A DNA stretch of 64,000 bases from UMGS1071 sp045638545 (GTDB lineage Bacteria; Bacillota; Clostridia; Oscillospirales; Acutalibacteraceae): contig JAZUBL010000055.1 in the NCBI GenBank assembly GCA_045638545.1, positions 1 to 64,000 of the forward strand, read 5' to 3'. The notes beneath the pieces were generated by a model that was not told the origin of the DNA, did no database searches, and saw only the letters and a list, made by a program, of their open reading frames with translations. The stretch's first letter is position 1, and every line of letters begins with the position of its first letter. The translations under genes and the position numbers were made by a program. Below, one piece after another: positions 33,661 to 41,632 of the stretch.

Positions 33661-34824
33661 TTATTTGATTACACGAACTCTTACAACGCCATCAACAGCA
33701 GCGATCACTGCAACGCTTGCGTCTGTAATTTCGCCGTCAACATCGATCAGAGCATAAGCCATATCCTTCTTGGACTTACTCTGCATGTTCTCAATATTCA
33801 GACCCTGAGCGCCAACAACTGTTGTCAGCTTGCTGAGGATGTTAGGGATGTTCTTGTGGAGAATGCAGATTCTGTGGCCGTGCTCACGTGGCATGGAAAC
33901 GTTCGGGAAGTTTACGGAGTTGGTGATGTTACCGTTCTCCAGGTAATCCTTCAGTTCGTCAGCTGCCATCACTGCACAGTTGTCCTCAGATTCCGGTGTG
34001 GAAGCGCCAAGGTGTGGGATTGGTGTTACGTTTGCAACGTCGAGGAGATCGTCGGATGGGAAGTCTGTTACATAAGCTGCAACCTTACCATCGTTGAGGG
34101 CTGTGATCAGCTCTGCAGAGTTAGCCAGATCACCACGAGCGAAGTTCACGATGCGAACGCCGTCCTTCATCTTTGCGATGGAAGCTGCGCCGATCATGCC
34201 CTTGGTTTCTGGTGTCAGTGGCAGGTGCAGTGTGATGTAGTCGGACTTTGCATAGATCTCATCCAGAGTAGCAACTACGGAAACTGCTGGGTTCAGGTGA
34301 AGTGCTGCATTTACGGACAGGAATGGATCGTAACCAACAACCTTCATGCCCAGTGCAACTGCTGCGTTAGCAACCAGAGCACCGATTGCGCCGAGACCTA
34401 CAACGCCCAGTGTTTTGCCCATGATTTCAGGGCCAACATAGTTGGACTTGCCCTTTTCAACCATCTTGCCAACCTGGTCGCCGTTGCCCTTGAGGGACTT
34501 TGCCCACTCAATACCAGCAGCTACCTTACGGGAAGAGAGGAGGAGACCAGCCAGAACCAGTTCCTTAACAGCGTTAGCGTTTGCGCCTGGTGTGTTGAAT
34601 ACAACGATACCAGCTTCGCTGCAGCGGTCGATCGGAATGTTGTTTGTGCCTGCGCCAGCTCTTGCAATTGCCAGCAGATTGTCATTGAATTCCATTTCGT
34701 GCATAGCAGCGGAACGAACCATGATTGCATCTGGGTTTGCAACTTCTGTGCCTACGTTATAGTTATCGCCAAGGCGGTCTGTGCCGATGGCTGCGATTTT
34801 ATTTAAGCAATTAATTTGGAACAT
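33661..34824 (-). CDS. serA: D-3-phosphoglycerate dehydrogenase
   Basis: First step of serine synthesis; 387 residues, NAD-dependent. The Rossmann motif GKTLGVVGLGAIGALVAN (about 140-157), the catalytic Arg of NFARGDL, Glu in the following helix region and His in PHLGASTPESEDN are visible. A C-terminal ACT domain (HKNIPNILSKLTTVVGAQGLNI) begins near residue 318. ATG 34824 follows AAGGTGA. It follows serC by 31 nt on the minus strand. Confidence 0.95.
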   Translation of the reverse strand: MFQINCLNKIAAIGTDRLGDNYNVGTEVANPDAIMVRSAAMHEMEFNDNLLAIARAGAGTNNIPIDRCSEAGIVVFNTPGANANAVKELVLAGLLLSSRKVAAGIEWAKSLKGNGDQVGKMVEKGKSNYVGPEIMGKTLGVVGLGAIGALVANAAVALGMKVVGYDPFLSVNAALHLNPAVSVVATLDEIYAKSDYITLHLPLTPETKGMIGAASIAKMKDGVRIVNFARGDLANSAELITALNDGKVAAYVTDFPSDDLLDVANVTPIPHLGASTPESEDNCAVMAADELKDYLENGNITNSVNFPNVSMPREHGHRICILHKNIPNILSKLTTVVGAQGLNIENMQSKSKKDMAYALIDVDGEITDASVAVIAAVDGVVRVRVIK

Positions 34825-34855
34825 TTTTATCACCTTGATATATTATAAAATGAAA

Positions 34856-35944
34856 TTACTTCAGGTTTTCAGCTTCGAACTTAGCCATGAAGTCTACCAG
34901 TGCCTGAACGCCTTCGATTGGCATTGCGTTGTAGATGGAAGCGCGCATGCCGCCAACGGAACGGTGGCCCTTGATGTTAACGAAGTCGTTTGCTGTAGCT
35001 TCCTTAATGAACTTTGCATCCAGTTCTTCGTCGCCTGTTACAAATGGAACGTTCATGAGGGAACGGTCTTCCGGAACAACTGTGCCCTTGAAGAGCTTGG
35101 AGTTGTCGAGGAAATCGTAAAGGATTGCTGCCTTCTTTTCGTTGAGTTCCTTCATCTTCTCGAGGCCGCCGATGTCATTCTTAACCCACTCGAGAACCAG
35201 CTTAGCAATGTAGATTGCGTAGCAAGGTGGTGTGTTGTAGAGGGAATCGTTGTCAGCCTGTGTTCTGTAGTCGAACATTGTTGGTGTCTTATCCAGTGGC
35301 TCGCCGAGGAGATCCTCACGGATGATAACAACTGTCAGACCTGCAGGACCCATGTTCTTTTGTGCGCCTGCATAGAGGAGACCAAACTTGGAAACGTCGA
35401 TTGGCTCACTGAGGATGCAGGAAGAAATGTCTGCTACCAGCGGAACGTCACCTGTCTCTGGCAGAGTGTGGAACTTTGTGCCGTAGATTGTGTTGTTCAT
35501 GCAGATGTGGAAGTAGTCAGCATCCTTGGAGAATGTAGCTGGATCCAGCTTTGGAATATAGGAGAAGGTCTTGTCCTTGGAAGAAGCAACGATGTTAGCT
35601 TCGCCATAGCGAGCAGCTTCTTTCTGAGCCTTAGTAGCCCACTGACCTGTGATAACGAAGTCAGCCTTGCCGTTCTTTGTCATCAGGTTCATTGGGATCA
35701 TGGAGAACTGGGAAGATGCGCCGCCCTGGAGGAACAGTACCTTGTAGTTTTCCGGAATATTCATAACCTCACGGAGAAGCTTTTCACAGTCCTTGATGAT
35801 GGAATCATAAACCTTGGAACGGTGAGACATCTCCATTACGGATTGGCCGCTGCCCTGGTAGTCGAGCATTTCTTCAGCAGCGATCTTCAGAACGCTTTCT
35901 GGAAGGATGGATGGGCCAGCGGAAAAGTTGTAAACACGTTTCAT
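34856..35944 (-). CDS. serC: Phosphoserine aminotransferase
   Basis: PLP enzyme for the second serine step (also pyridoxine synthesis); 362 residues. RVYNFSAGPSILPESVL opens the protein, LFLQGGASSQFSMIPMN and the PLP lysine in GLLYAGAQKNMGPAG (about residue 195) are diagnostic. Start after GGAGG. With serA it forms a two-gene operon; serB is not adjacent. Confidence 0.97.
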   Translation of the reverse strand: MKRVYNFSAGPSILPESVLKIAAEEMLDYQGSGQSVMEMSHRSKVYDSIIKDCEKLLREVMNIPENYKVLFLQGGASSQFSMIPMNLMTKNGKADFVITGQWATKAQKEAARYGEANIVASSKDKTFSYIPKLDPATFSKDADYFHICMNNTIYGTKFHTLPETGDVPLVADISSCILSEPIDVSKFGLLYAGAQKNMGPAGLTVVIIREDLLGEPLDKTPTMFDYRTQADNDSLYNTPPCYAIYIAKLVLEWVKNDIGGLEKMKELNEKKAAILYDFLDNSKLFKGTVVPEDRSLMNVPFVTGDEELDAKFIKEATANDFVNIKGHRSVGGMRASIYNAMPIEGVQALVDFMAKFEAENLK

Positions 35945-36308
35945 CAGTGTATACCTCCAATATAGATAAAAAGTTTCAGAAATTTGACACAATTGACGAA
36001 CGTGCCAAACTTCGATACCATTTCATTATATTCCTTTGTGAAAATCATGTCAACACGGATGGCACAATTCATGGTATGAAATCACCAAATTTTGTCATGT
36101 ATGTGACTTTTTCACATTGATTTTGTATGTTTTGCCTGTGAATTAAATAACAAAATGGAGATAATTGCAAAAAATAGCTGTTTAAATTCTACATGGAACA
36201 GAACAGAAATCCGTACCAAATATGTATTCTATATGTTATAATATAATACATATAACTTCGTTTAAAGAAAATACTTATGCTTTTTGCAACAGAAATGGAG
36301 AGCTTACC
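35945..36308. other. Divergent intergenic region between serC and the sensory hydrogenase operon
   Basis: AT-rich, no gene. It holds the serC promoter, a rightward -10 TATAAT at 36237-36242, and a 9-bp inverted repeat (ATATGTATT 36220-36228 / AATACATAT 36245-36253) that flanks this -10. Nothing else was recognised. Confidence 0.6.
36025..36053 (-). promoter_or_regulatory. Promoter of serC-serA
   Basis: On the minus strand TTGACA (36053-36048), 17-nt spacer, TATAAT (36030-36025). Confidence 0.75.
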
Positions 36309-36662
36309 ATGAAATTAAAAGAACTCTTAGAGTGCATTGATGCTGAAATAGTTGTCGACGCCGGCAATCTGGACACTGATATTAAATGTGCCTGCGGCAG
36401 TGATATGATGAGCGATGTGCTTGCATTTGCGAAAGATCAGTCTGTATTTCTCACAGGTCTGATGAATCCGCAGGTTGTGCGCACAGCAGAAATGATGGAT
36501 ATGCGCTGCATCATTTTTGTACGCGGCAAAGTTGTGGATGACATGGTGAAGAATCTTGCAGAACAGATGGGCGTAACAATTGCGACCACAAAATGCACAA
36601 TGTTTACAGCCTGCGGCCGTATGTATGCAAATGGAATCAGAGGAGCGCGTGAGAAAGAATGA
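36309..36662 (+). CDS. DRTGG-like domain protein (first)
   Basis: 117 residues, resembling the small DRTGG-domain proteins that accompany sensory [FeFe]-hydrogenases in Clostridia. DRTGG domains are named after a degenerate motif and have no proven catalytic role. Visible are GSDMMSDVLAF, LTGLMNPQVVRTAEMMD and a C-terminal TTKCTMFTACGRMYANG with two cysteines. ATG 36309 follows ATGGAGAG. It overlaps the next gene by 4 nt (ATGA). Ligand sensing or partner binding is inference. Confidence 0.8.
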   Translation: MKLKELLECIDAEIVVDAGNLDTDIKCACGSDMMSDVLAFAKDQSVFLTGLMNPQVVRTAEMMDMRCIIFVRGKVVDDMVKNLAEQMGVTIATTKCTMFTACGRMYANGIRGAREKE

Positions 36663-37078
36663 AACCGTTAACTTTAGAGTTTGTTGTACCAGGTGATGAT
36701 TTTACCCGTGCGGGCGAAGCATCCAGCAAAGTGAAAAACATGCTGAAGCGTGTTGGCTATTCTTCTGACTGTATTCGCCGTGTAGCAATCGCTATGTACG
36801 AAGGTGAAATCAACATGGTAATCCACGGCGGCGGCGGTGTTGCTTATGTGGAGATTTATCCGGACCGCGTAGAGATTTCTCTGGTGGATGAAGGCCCTGG
36901 TATTGAAGATATTGAGAAGGCAATGCAGGAAGGTTTTTCCACAGCGCCTGATAATGTACGTACACTTGGTTTTGGCGCCGGTATGGGTCTGCCGAACATT
37001 AAAAAATATACAGATGGCATGAAGCTGGAGTCCGAAGTAGGCAAGGGCACAAAGCTGTTCATGATGATCAAGGCATAA
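36659..37078 (+). CDS. HATPase-type serine kinase / anti-sigma-factor-like protein
   Basis: 139 residues, GHKL ATPase of the RsbW/SpoIIAB-like class. The N-box-like EGEINMVIHG (about residue 43-52), DEGPGIEDIEKAM (G1 box) and GAGMGLPNIKKY (G2 box) are visible. Partner proteins are unknown; in this operon it lies between a DRTGG protein and the hydrogenase-like sensor, suggesting a redox- or H2-linked phosphorylation switch (inference). Confidence 0.85.
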   Translation: MKPLTLEFVVPGDDFTRAGEASSKVKNMLKRVGYSSDCIRRVAIAMYEGEINMVIHGGGGVAYVEIYPDRVEISLVDEGPGIEDIEKAMQEGFSTAPDNVRTLGFGAGMGLPNIKKYTDGMKLESEVGKGTKLFMMIKA

Positions 37079-37106
37079 CAGTCGAAAGAATTCGAGAGGT
37101 GAAAGG

Positions 37107-38438
37107 ATGAATCGTTTTTTTCATTCTGTTACATTAGATTACGATAAATGTGTAGGATGCACCAATTGTGTCAAGCACTGTCCAACAGAAGCTATTCGTA
37201 TTCGAGAAGGCAAAGCGATTATCATACCAGAGCGCTGCATTGACTGCGGTGAATGTATCCGCGTCTGTCCGCACAGGGCAAAAAAAGCACGCTATGACTC
37301 GCTTGCAGACATGGATAAATTTGAATATAAAATTGCACTGCCGGCACCGTCCTTATATGGCCAGTTCAGCAATCTGGACGAGATCGACCTGGTTCTGACC
37401 GGTCTGCGCGATTTGGGCTTTGATGAAGTGTACGAAGTTTCCAGAGCAGCGGAGCTTGTCTCGGAGGCTACCAGAAAACTGATGCAGAGCGGCCATCTGC
37501 AGATTCCTGTAATCAGCTCCGCCTGTCCGGCAATCGTTCGTCTGATCCGTGTGCGTTTCCCGGATCTGTGCAGCCATGTACTGCCTCTGAACGCGCCAAT
37601 GGAAACAGCTGCCTGCCTTGCAAAAGAAGAGGTATCAGAGCGCCTGCAGATTCCAAAAGAGAAAATCGGTGCTGTATTTATTACACCGTGCCCTGCAAAG
37701 GTGACCGACATTAAAGTACCGATCGGCACAGATCGTTCTGATGTGGATCTGGCGGTTCCGATCAGCGAAATTTTCCCGAAGCTGGCTGATCAGATGAAAA
37801 AAGTAACACAGTCAGAAAATCTGGCCAAGTCTGGTGTGATTGGCGTTGGCTGGGCATCCAGCGGCGGCGAGTCCGCAGGTTTGCTCCGTGAAAAATATCT
37901 GGCAGCAGACGGCATTGAAAACTGTATTCGTGTTCTGGAAGATCTGGAAGATGAGAAAATCCGCGGCCTGGATTTCATTGAGCTGAACGCCTGCAGCGGC
38001 GGCTGTGTTGGCGGTGTTGCCTGTGTGGAAAATGCTTACGTTGCAAAAGCAAGACTGCAGCATCTGCGCAAATATCTGCCGATTTCCAGAAACCATCTGA
38101 TCAACAATATCCCATATTGCATGGAGTGGAATGAAGATCTGGAATATGCGCCTGTAATGAAATTGTCCGACGACATTTCTGAGGCAATGGCAATGATGAT
38201 GGAGATTGATGACATCTGCAGTGAGCTGCCGGGCATGGACTGTGGTTCCTGTGGCGCACCATCCTGCCGTGCGCTTGCAGAAGATGTTGTACGCGGTGAC
38301 GCAAAAAAGAGTGATTGTATCTTTATTCTGCGTGATGAAATTCAGCTGATGGCGGAGAAACTGGCAGAACTGAGCAGCAGCCAGTTCCCGACCGGTGCAT
38401 CAAACCGCAAGAGAAAAGGTGGAGAAAATGAAAATTAA
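37107..38438 (+). CDS. Sensory-type [FeFe]-hydrogenase-like protein (HydS-like)
   Basis: 443 residues. Two [4Fe-4S] ferredoxin motifs at Cys 15/18/21/25 and 44/47/50/54, then an H-cluster domain with SSACP (Cys140), TPCPAK (Cys195) and NACSGGC (Cys296, Cys300), so all four predicted cluster ligands are kept. Ala139 replaces the proton-relay Cys of catalytic enzymes, the L2 and L3 motifs are divergent, and the C-terminus has a CSELPGMDCGSCGAPSC Fe-S motif (371-387). These are features of sensory or very slow hydrogenases. The PAS or kinase/phosphatase domain found in many sensors is absent; the kinase-like protein is encoded by the previous gene. Overlaps the next gene by 11 nt. Confidence 0.88.
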   Translation: MNRFFHSVTLDYDKCVGCTNCVKHCPTEAIRIREGKAIIIPERCIDCGECIRVCPHRAKKARYDSLADMDKFEYKIALPAPSLYGQFSNLDEIDLVLTGLRDLGFDEVYEVSRAAELVSEATRKLMQSGHLQIPVISSACPAIVRLIRVRFPDLCSHVLPLNAPMETAACLAKEEVSERLQIPKEKIGAVFITPCPAKVTDIKVPIGTDRSDVDLAVPISEIFPKLADQMKKVTQSENLAKSGVIGVGWASSGGESAGLLREKYLAADGIENCIRVLEDLEDEKIRGLDFIELNACSGGCVGGVACVENAYVAKARLQHLRKYLPISRNHLINNIPYCMEWNEDLEYAPVMKLSDDISEAMAMMMEIDDICSELPGMDCGSCGAPSCRALAEDVVRGDAKKSDCIFILRDEIQLMAEKLAELSSSQFPTGASNRKRKGGENEN

Positions 38439-38760
38439 AGAATTAGCAGAACAGTGTGGTCTGCAGGTGCTTACCTGTCCTGATCAGCTGGATAGAGAAA
38501 TTAGAGGCTGCTATATTGGTGACCTGTTAAGCTGGGCTATGGGTAAAGTGCAGGCAGACGACGTCTGGCTGACCGTAATGGGCAACCTGAATGCGGTAGC
38601 GGTTTCTGTTCTGACAGATGCTGCCTGCATTGTACTGGTAGACAATGCATCACTGGATAAAGATGCGGAAGCAAAAGCAAACCAGCAGGATGTAGTGATT
38701 CTTTCCGGCAAACAAGGCGCTTTTGACCTTGCAATTCAGATTTCGGAGATGTTACGTTAG
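38428..38760 (+). CDS. DRTGG-like domain protein (second)
   Basis: 110 residues, related in size and pattern to the protein at 36309 (CYIGDLLSWAMGKVQADDVWLTV, cited as YIGDLLSW; VLVDNASLDKDAEAKA; VVILSGKQGAFDLA). ATG 38428 follows GGTGGAG within the end of the sensor gene, so it is coupled to it. Two such proteins flanking a hydrogenase sensor suggest a dimeric or paired regulatory partner; function unproven. Confidence 0.8.
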   Translation: MKIKELAEQCGLQVLTCPDQLDREIRGCYIGDLLSWAMGKVQADDVWLTVMGNLNAVAVSVLTDAACIVLVDNASLDKDAEAKANQQDVVILSGKQGAFDLAIQISEMLR

Positions 38761-38763
38761 ATT

Positions 38764-39501
38764 ATGGCAAGAGTATATTATGATTTCCATCTGCATTCCT
38801 GCTTGTCACCTTGCGGTGATAATGACATGACACCATACAATATTGCCAACATGGCGAAGTTTCTGGGCTTTGACATGATCGCACTGACTGATCATAATTC
38901 CTGTTTGAATTGTGAGGCTGCTGTAAAAGCAGGGGAGCAGGCTGGAATCCTTGTTGTGCCGGGTATGGAACTTTGTACGATGGAAGAAGCGCACGTTGTG
39001 TGTCTGTTTCCAACTGTAGATGACGCAATGAACTTTCATGCATATGTTCAGGAGAACACACTGCATATTCCAAACCAGCCGGAGATTTTCGGACGGCAGC
39101 TGCTGATGAATGAAACAGATAAAATTCTGGGAGAAGAGCCGAATCTGCTGATCAATTCCGCAAACATCAGCGCCAGCTCAATCGTAGATTTAACAGCAAA
39201 ATATCACGGAACGGCATTTCCGGCTCATATTGACCGTTCTTCCTATAGCCTGGTAGCTAGTCTTGGTGTGATTCCGGATGATGCGAATTTTTCCACTGTG
39301 GAAATCAGCTATGACGGAGACATCATGATGATGCAGCGTTCAAACCCTGAAATTATCGGGAAAGTTATGCTGCAGAATTCCGATGCGCATTACCTGGAAC
39401 ATATGCGTGATCCATATCCATGGCTGGAGCTGGAGGAAAAGTCGGTGGAGTGCCTGATTGAAACACTGCAGGGGAAACGGGAAACAGAGTGGAACCTGTA
39501 G
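38764..39501 (+). CDS. PHP-domain metal-dependent phosphoesterase
   Basis: 245 residues. PHP metal-site motifs: DFHLHSCLSPCGDN near residue 7, LTDHNSCLN near 43, PGMELCTMEEAHVV near 67, AHIDRSSYS near 155 and NSDAHYLEHM near 203. Substrate unknown; the fold covers histidinol phosphatases and nucleotide phosphoesterases. It ends the sensory operon, 3 nt after the second DRTGG gene, as in other clostridial hydrogenase clusters. Confidence 0.88.
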   Translation: MARVYYDFHLHSCLSPCGDNDMTPYNIANMAKFLGFDMIALTDHNSCLNCEAAVKAGEQAGILVVPGMELCTMEEAHVVCLFPTVDDAMNFHAYVQENTLHIPNQPEIFGRQLLMNETDKILGEEPNLLINSANISASSIVDLTAKYHGTAFPAHIDRSSYSLVASLGVIPDDANFSTVEISYDGDIMMMQRSNPEIIGKVMLQNSDAHYLEHMRDPYPWLELEEKSVECLIETLQGKRETEWNL

Positions 39502-39827
39502 CGAAATTGCTGGGATTGCCATAATATTCTGCATAAAAAAGTATGTGAAATTTTTAGCGAAATCTGCTAATTTTTTAACATGTAGATAGGTGATTTAGTC
39601 ACAGTTGCGCAAAAAGAATTATGCTATATTAATTGTGCGGACAATTACTACGTAATAAAAAATTGAAATTGCTCATTTTTATTACAAATCAAAACTTTAT
39701 ATTTTGTGCAATTTGTTCGCTCTATTTGGATGATTTTATAAATTTTCCATAGAGCGATTTTATATGTCCGAATTTGTACAAAAAGTAATTTTATTGAATT
39801 TTCAGGAAAACCAAGGAGGCTTACAAA
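39502..39827 (+). promoter_or_regulatory. Intergenic region upstream of the compact hydrogenase operon, with palindromic operator candidate
   Basis: AT-rich, no gene. A -10-like TATATT (39625-39630) is directly overlapped by a perfect 7-4-7 inverted repeat TAATTGT-GCGG-ACAATTA (39630-39647). A second inverted repeat CGCTCTAT 39718-39725 / ATAGAGCG 39749-39756 could form a hairpin in the leader; the T-run after it is too weak to call a terminator. The palindrome does not fit the Rex consensus (which has a longer spacer). Confidence 0.5.
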
Positions 39828-40331
39828 ATGACGGAGAGTTCTTACAACTATCGCACTCCTTCTTCGCTGTTAGTGGAGGTCGCTAAGATCGCCGCACGCT
39901 ATCGTGGACAGCCGGACCAACTGAGCAAGGTTGCTTGGGAAGTAAAGAGAATCGTGCCTGTTTTGTCTTATGACGTGGCAAAAGTAATTGCCCGTGAGAT
40001 GGGCATGAGCCTTTCTCAGGTCTACAACTTCGTAACCTTTTATGCAATGCTTTCTACAAAACCACATGGTAAATACACCATTCGTATTTGCAGAAGCGCA
40101 CCTTGCCATGTTAACGGTGCTGCAGAAGTAGTACATGCAATCGAAGATCAGCTGGGCATCAAAATGGGTGAGACCACAGAAGATGGCCGCTTTACTTTAG
40201 AGTACTGTCCATGTCTTGGTCTGTGCGATATCGCACCGGCTATCATGATTAATAAAAAAGTTTATGGTAATCTGACTGCAGATTCCGTTCGTGATCTTAT
40301 TAAAATTTATATCCGGGGAGAGATTAAGTAA
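39828..40331 (+). CDS. nuoE: NuoE-like [2Fe-2S] subunit of NADH-linked [FeFe]-hydrogenase
   Basis: 167 residues, thioredoxin-like subunit (HydC/HndA type) carrying one [2Fe-2S] cluster: CRSAPC near residue 86 and CPCLGLC near 127 give the Cx4C...Cx3C ligand set. It passes electrons between the flavin subunit and HydA. ATG follows CAAGGAGG. Stop overlaps the next start (TAATG). Confidence 0.93.
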   Translation: MTESSYNYRTPSSLLVEVAKIAARYRGQPDQLSKVAWEVKRIVPVLSYDVAKVIAREMGMSLSQVYNFVTFYAMLSTKPHGKYTIRICRSAPCHVNGAAEVVHAIEDQLGIKMGETTEDGRFTLEYCPCLGLCDIAPAIMINKKVYGNLTADSVRDLIKIYIRGEIK

Positions 40332-41632
40332 TGAAAGAAGTATTGATTCTGCTCCGAAACCGGGAACGCTATGAAGATGGTTCCTATAATCCATTTGATG
40401 CAAAAGAGTATATGGCTACTGAAGGCTTTGCAGGCCTGAAGCGCGCTCTTACAATGACCAGCGACTATATCATTAATGAAGTGAAAGAGTCCGGTCTCCG
40501 CGGCCGCGGTGGCGCAGGTTTCCCAACCTGGAGAAAGATGTCTTTCTGCGCTGGCGATGCTGAAGTAAAGTATGTAGTCTGCAACGCTGACGAAGGCGAA
40601 CCAGGCACAAACAAAGACCGTGTTCTGCTGACAGTTGACCCATGCGCAATTTTTGAAGGCATGGCAATCGCAGCAAAGGCAATCGGTGCACAGCGTGGTT
40701 ATCTGTATCTCCGTGCTGAGTACCGCTACATGGTTCCGGATCTGGAAGCTGCACTGCAGAGCTGCCGTGACAACAACTGCCTCGGCGACAACATTTTTGG
40801 CAGCGGTTTTAATTTTGATATTGAGATCCGTATGGGTAACGGCGCTTATGTTTGCGGTGAGGAAACTGCACTGTTTGAATCCATCGAAGGTAAGCGCGGT
40901 GAGCCTCGTTTCCGTCCACCATATCCGGCAACACACGGCCTGTTCGGCAAGCCAACACTGCTGAACAACGTAGAAACACTGGCAAACCTGGCACCGATTT
41001 TCCGTAATGGTGCAAAGTGGTATGCAAGCCATGGTACCGAAGGCAGCACAGGCACAAAGCTGTTCACTGTTTCTGGTAATATTGCTCGCAAGGGCGTTTT
41101 CGAGCTCCCAATGGGTGCCAACCTGAAGGAACTGATCTTCGACTTCTGCGGCGGCGTAGCAGACGGCTATAATCTGCTGGGCGTTCAGACCGGCGGTGCA
41201 TCCGGTGCGATCGTTAATGCTGACCAGATTGACGTAAGTCTGGATATCGACCACGTTTCTGCATCCGGCGGTCGTCTGGCTTGCGGTACTATCATGGTAT
41301 ATAGTGACAGAAACTGCATCGTTGACATTCTGCGCAACGATCTGGACTTCTTCCGTGAGGAATCCTGCGGTCAATGTACACCGTGCCGTGAAGGCACATT
41401 CGAGCTCTATCGCCTGGTAACTAAGATTTCTCAGGGTAAGGGTTCTATCGAAGATCTGAATACCATTGATGAACTGTGCGAAGTTATGCGCAACACTGCT
41501 CTGTGCGGCCTTGGCGTATCTGCAACAGTTCCTACCACAACCTGTATTCAGAATTTCCGCAAGGAATTCCTTGCACATATTGATGGCGATTATTGCCACA
41601 ATTGCAGTATCAGTGGAGGTGACGAAGAATGA
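40331..41632 (+). CDS. nuoF: NuoF-like flavin subunit, short form
   Basis: 433 residues. FMN/NADH core with RGRGGAGFPTWRKM (about 59-72), CNADEGEPGTNKDR, YVCGEETALFESIEGKRGEPR and the [4Fe-4S] ligand motif ESCGQCTPCREG near residue 340. Compared with the paralogue at 45078 it lacks both the N-terminal thioredoxin-like [2Fe-2S] domain and the C-terminal two-cluster ferredoxin domain. In known families that ferredoxin domain is associated with electron bifurcation, so this trimer may be a non-bifurcating NADH:H2 enzyme (inference). Confidence 0.93.
   Translation: MKEVLILLRNRERYEDGSYNPFDAKEYMATEGFAGLKRALTMTSDYIINEVKESGLRGRGGAGFPTWRKMSFCAGDAEVKYVVCNADEGEPGTNKDRVLLTVDPCAIFEGMAIAAKAIGAQRGYLYLRAEYRYMVPDLEAALQSCRDNNCLGDNIFGSGFNFDIEIRMGNGAYVCGEETALFESIEGKRGEPRFRPPYPATHGLFGKPTLLNNVETLANLAPIFRNGAKWYASHGTEGSTGTKLFTVSGNIARKGVFELPMGANLKELIFDFCGGVADGYNLLGVQTGGASGAIVNADQIDVSLDIDHVSASGGRLACGTIMVYSDRNCIVDILRNDLDFFREESCGQCTPCREGTFELYRLVTKISQGKGSIEDLNTIDELCEVMRNTALCGLGVSATVPTTTCIQNFRKEFLAHIDGDYCHNCSISGGDEE

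Noticed and set aside
39630..39647. Rex operator
   Set aside because: Rex sites have about 8 nt between TTGT and ACAA; here the spacing is 4.
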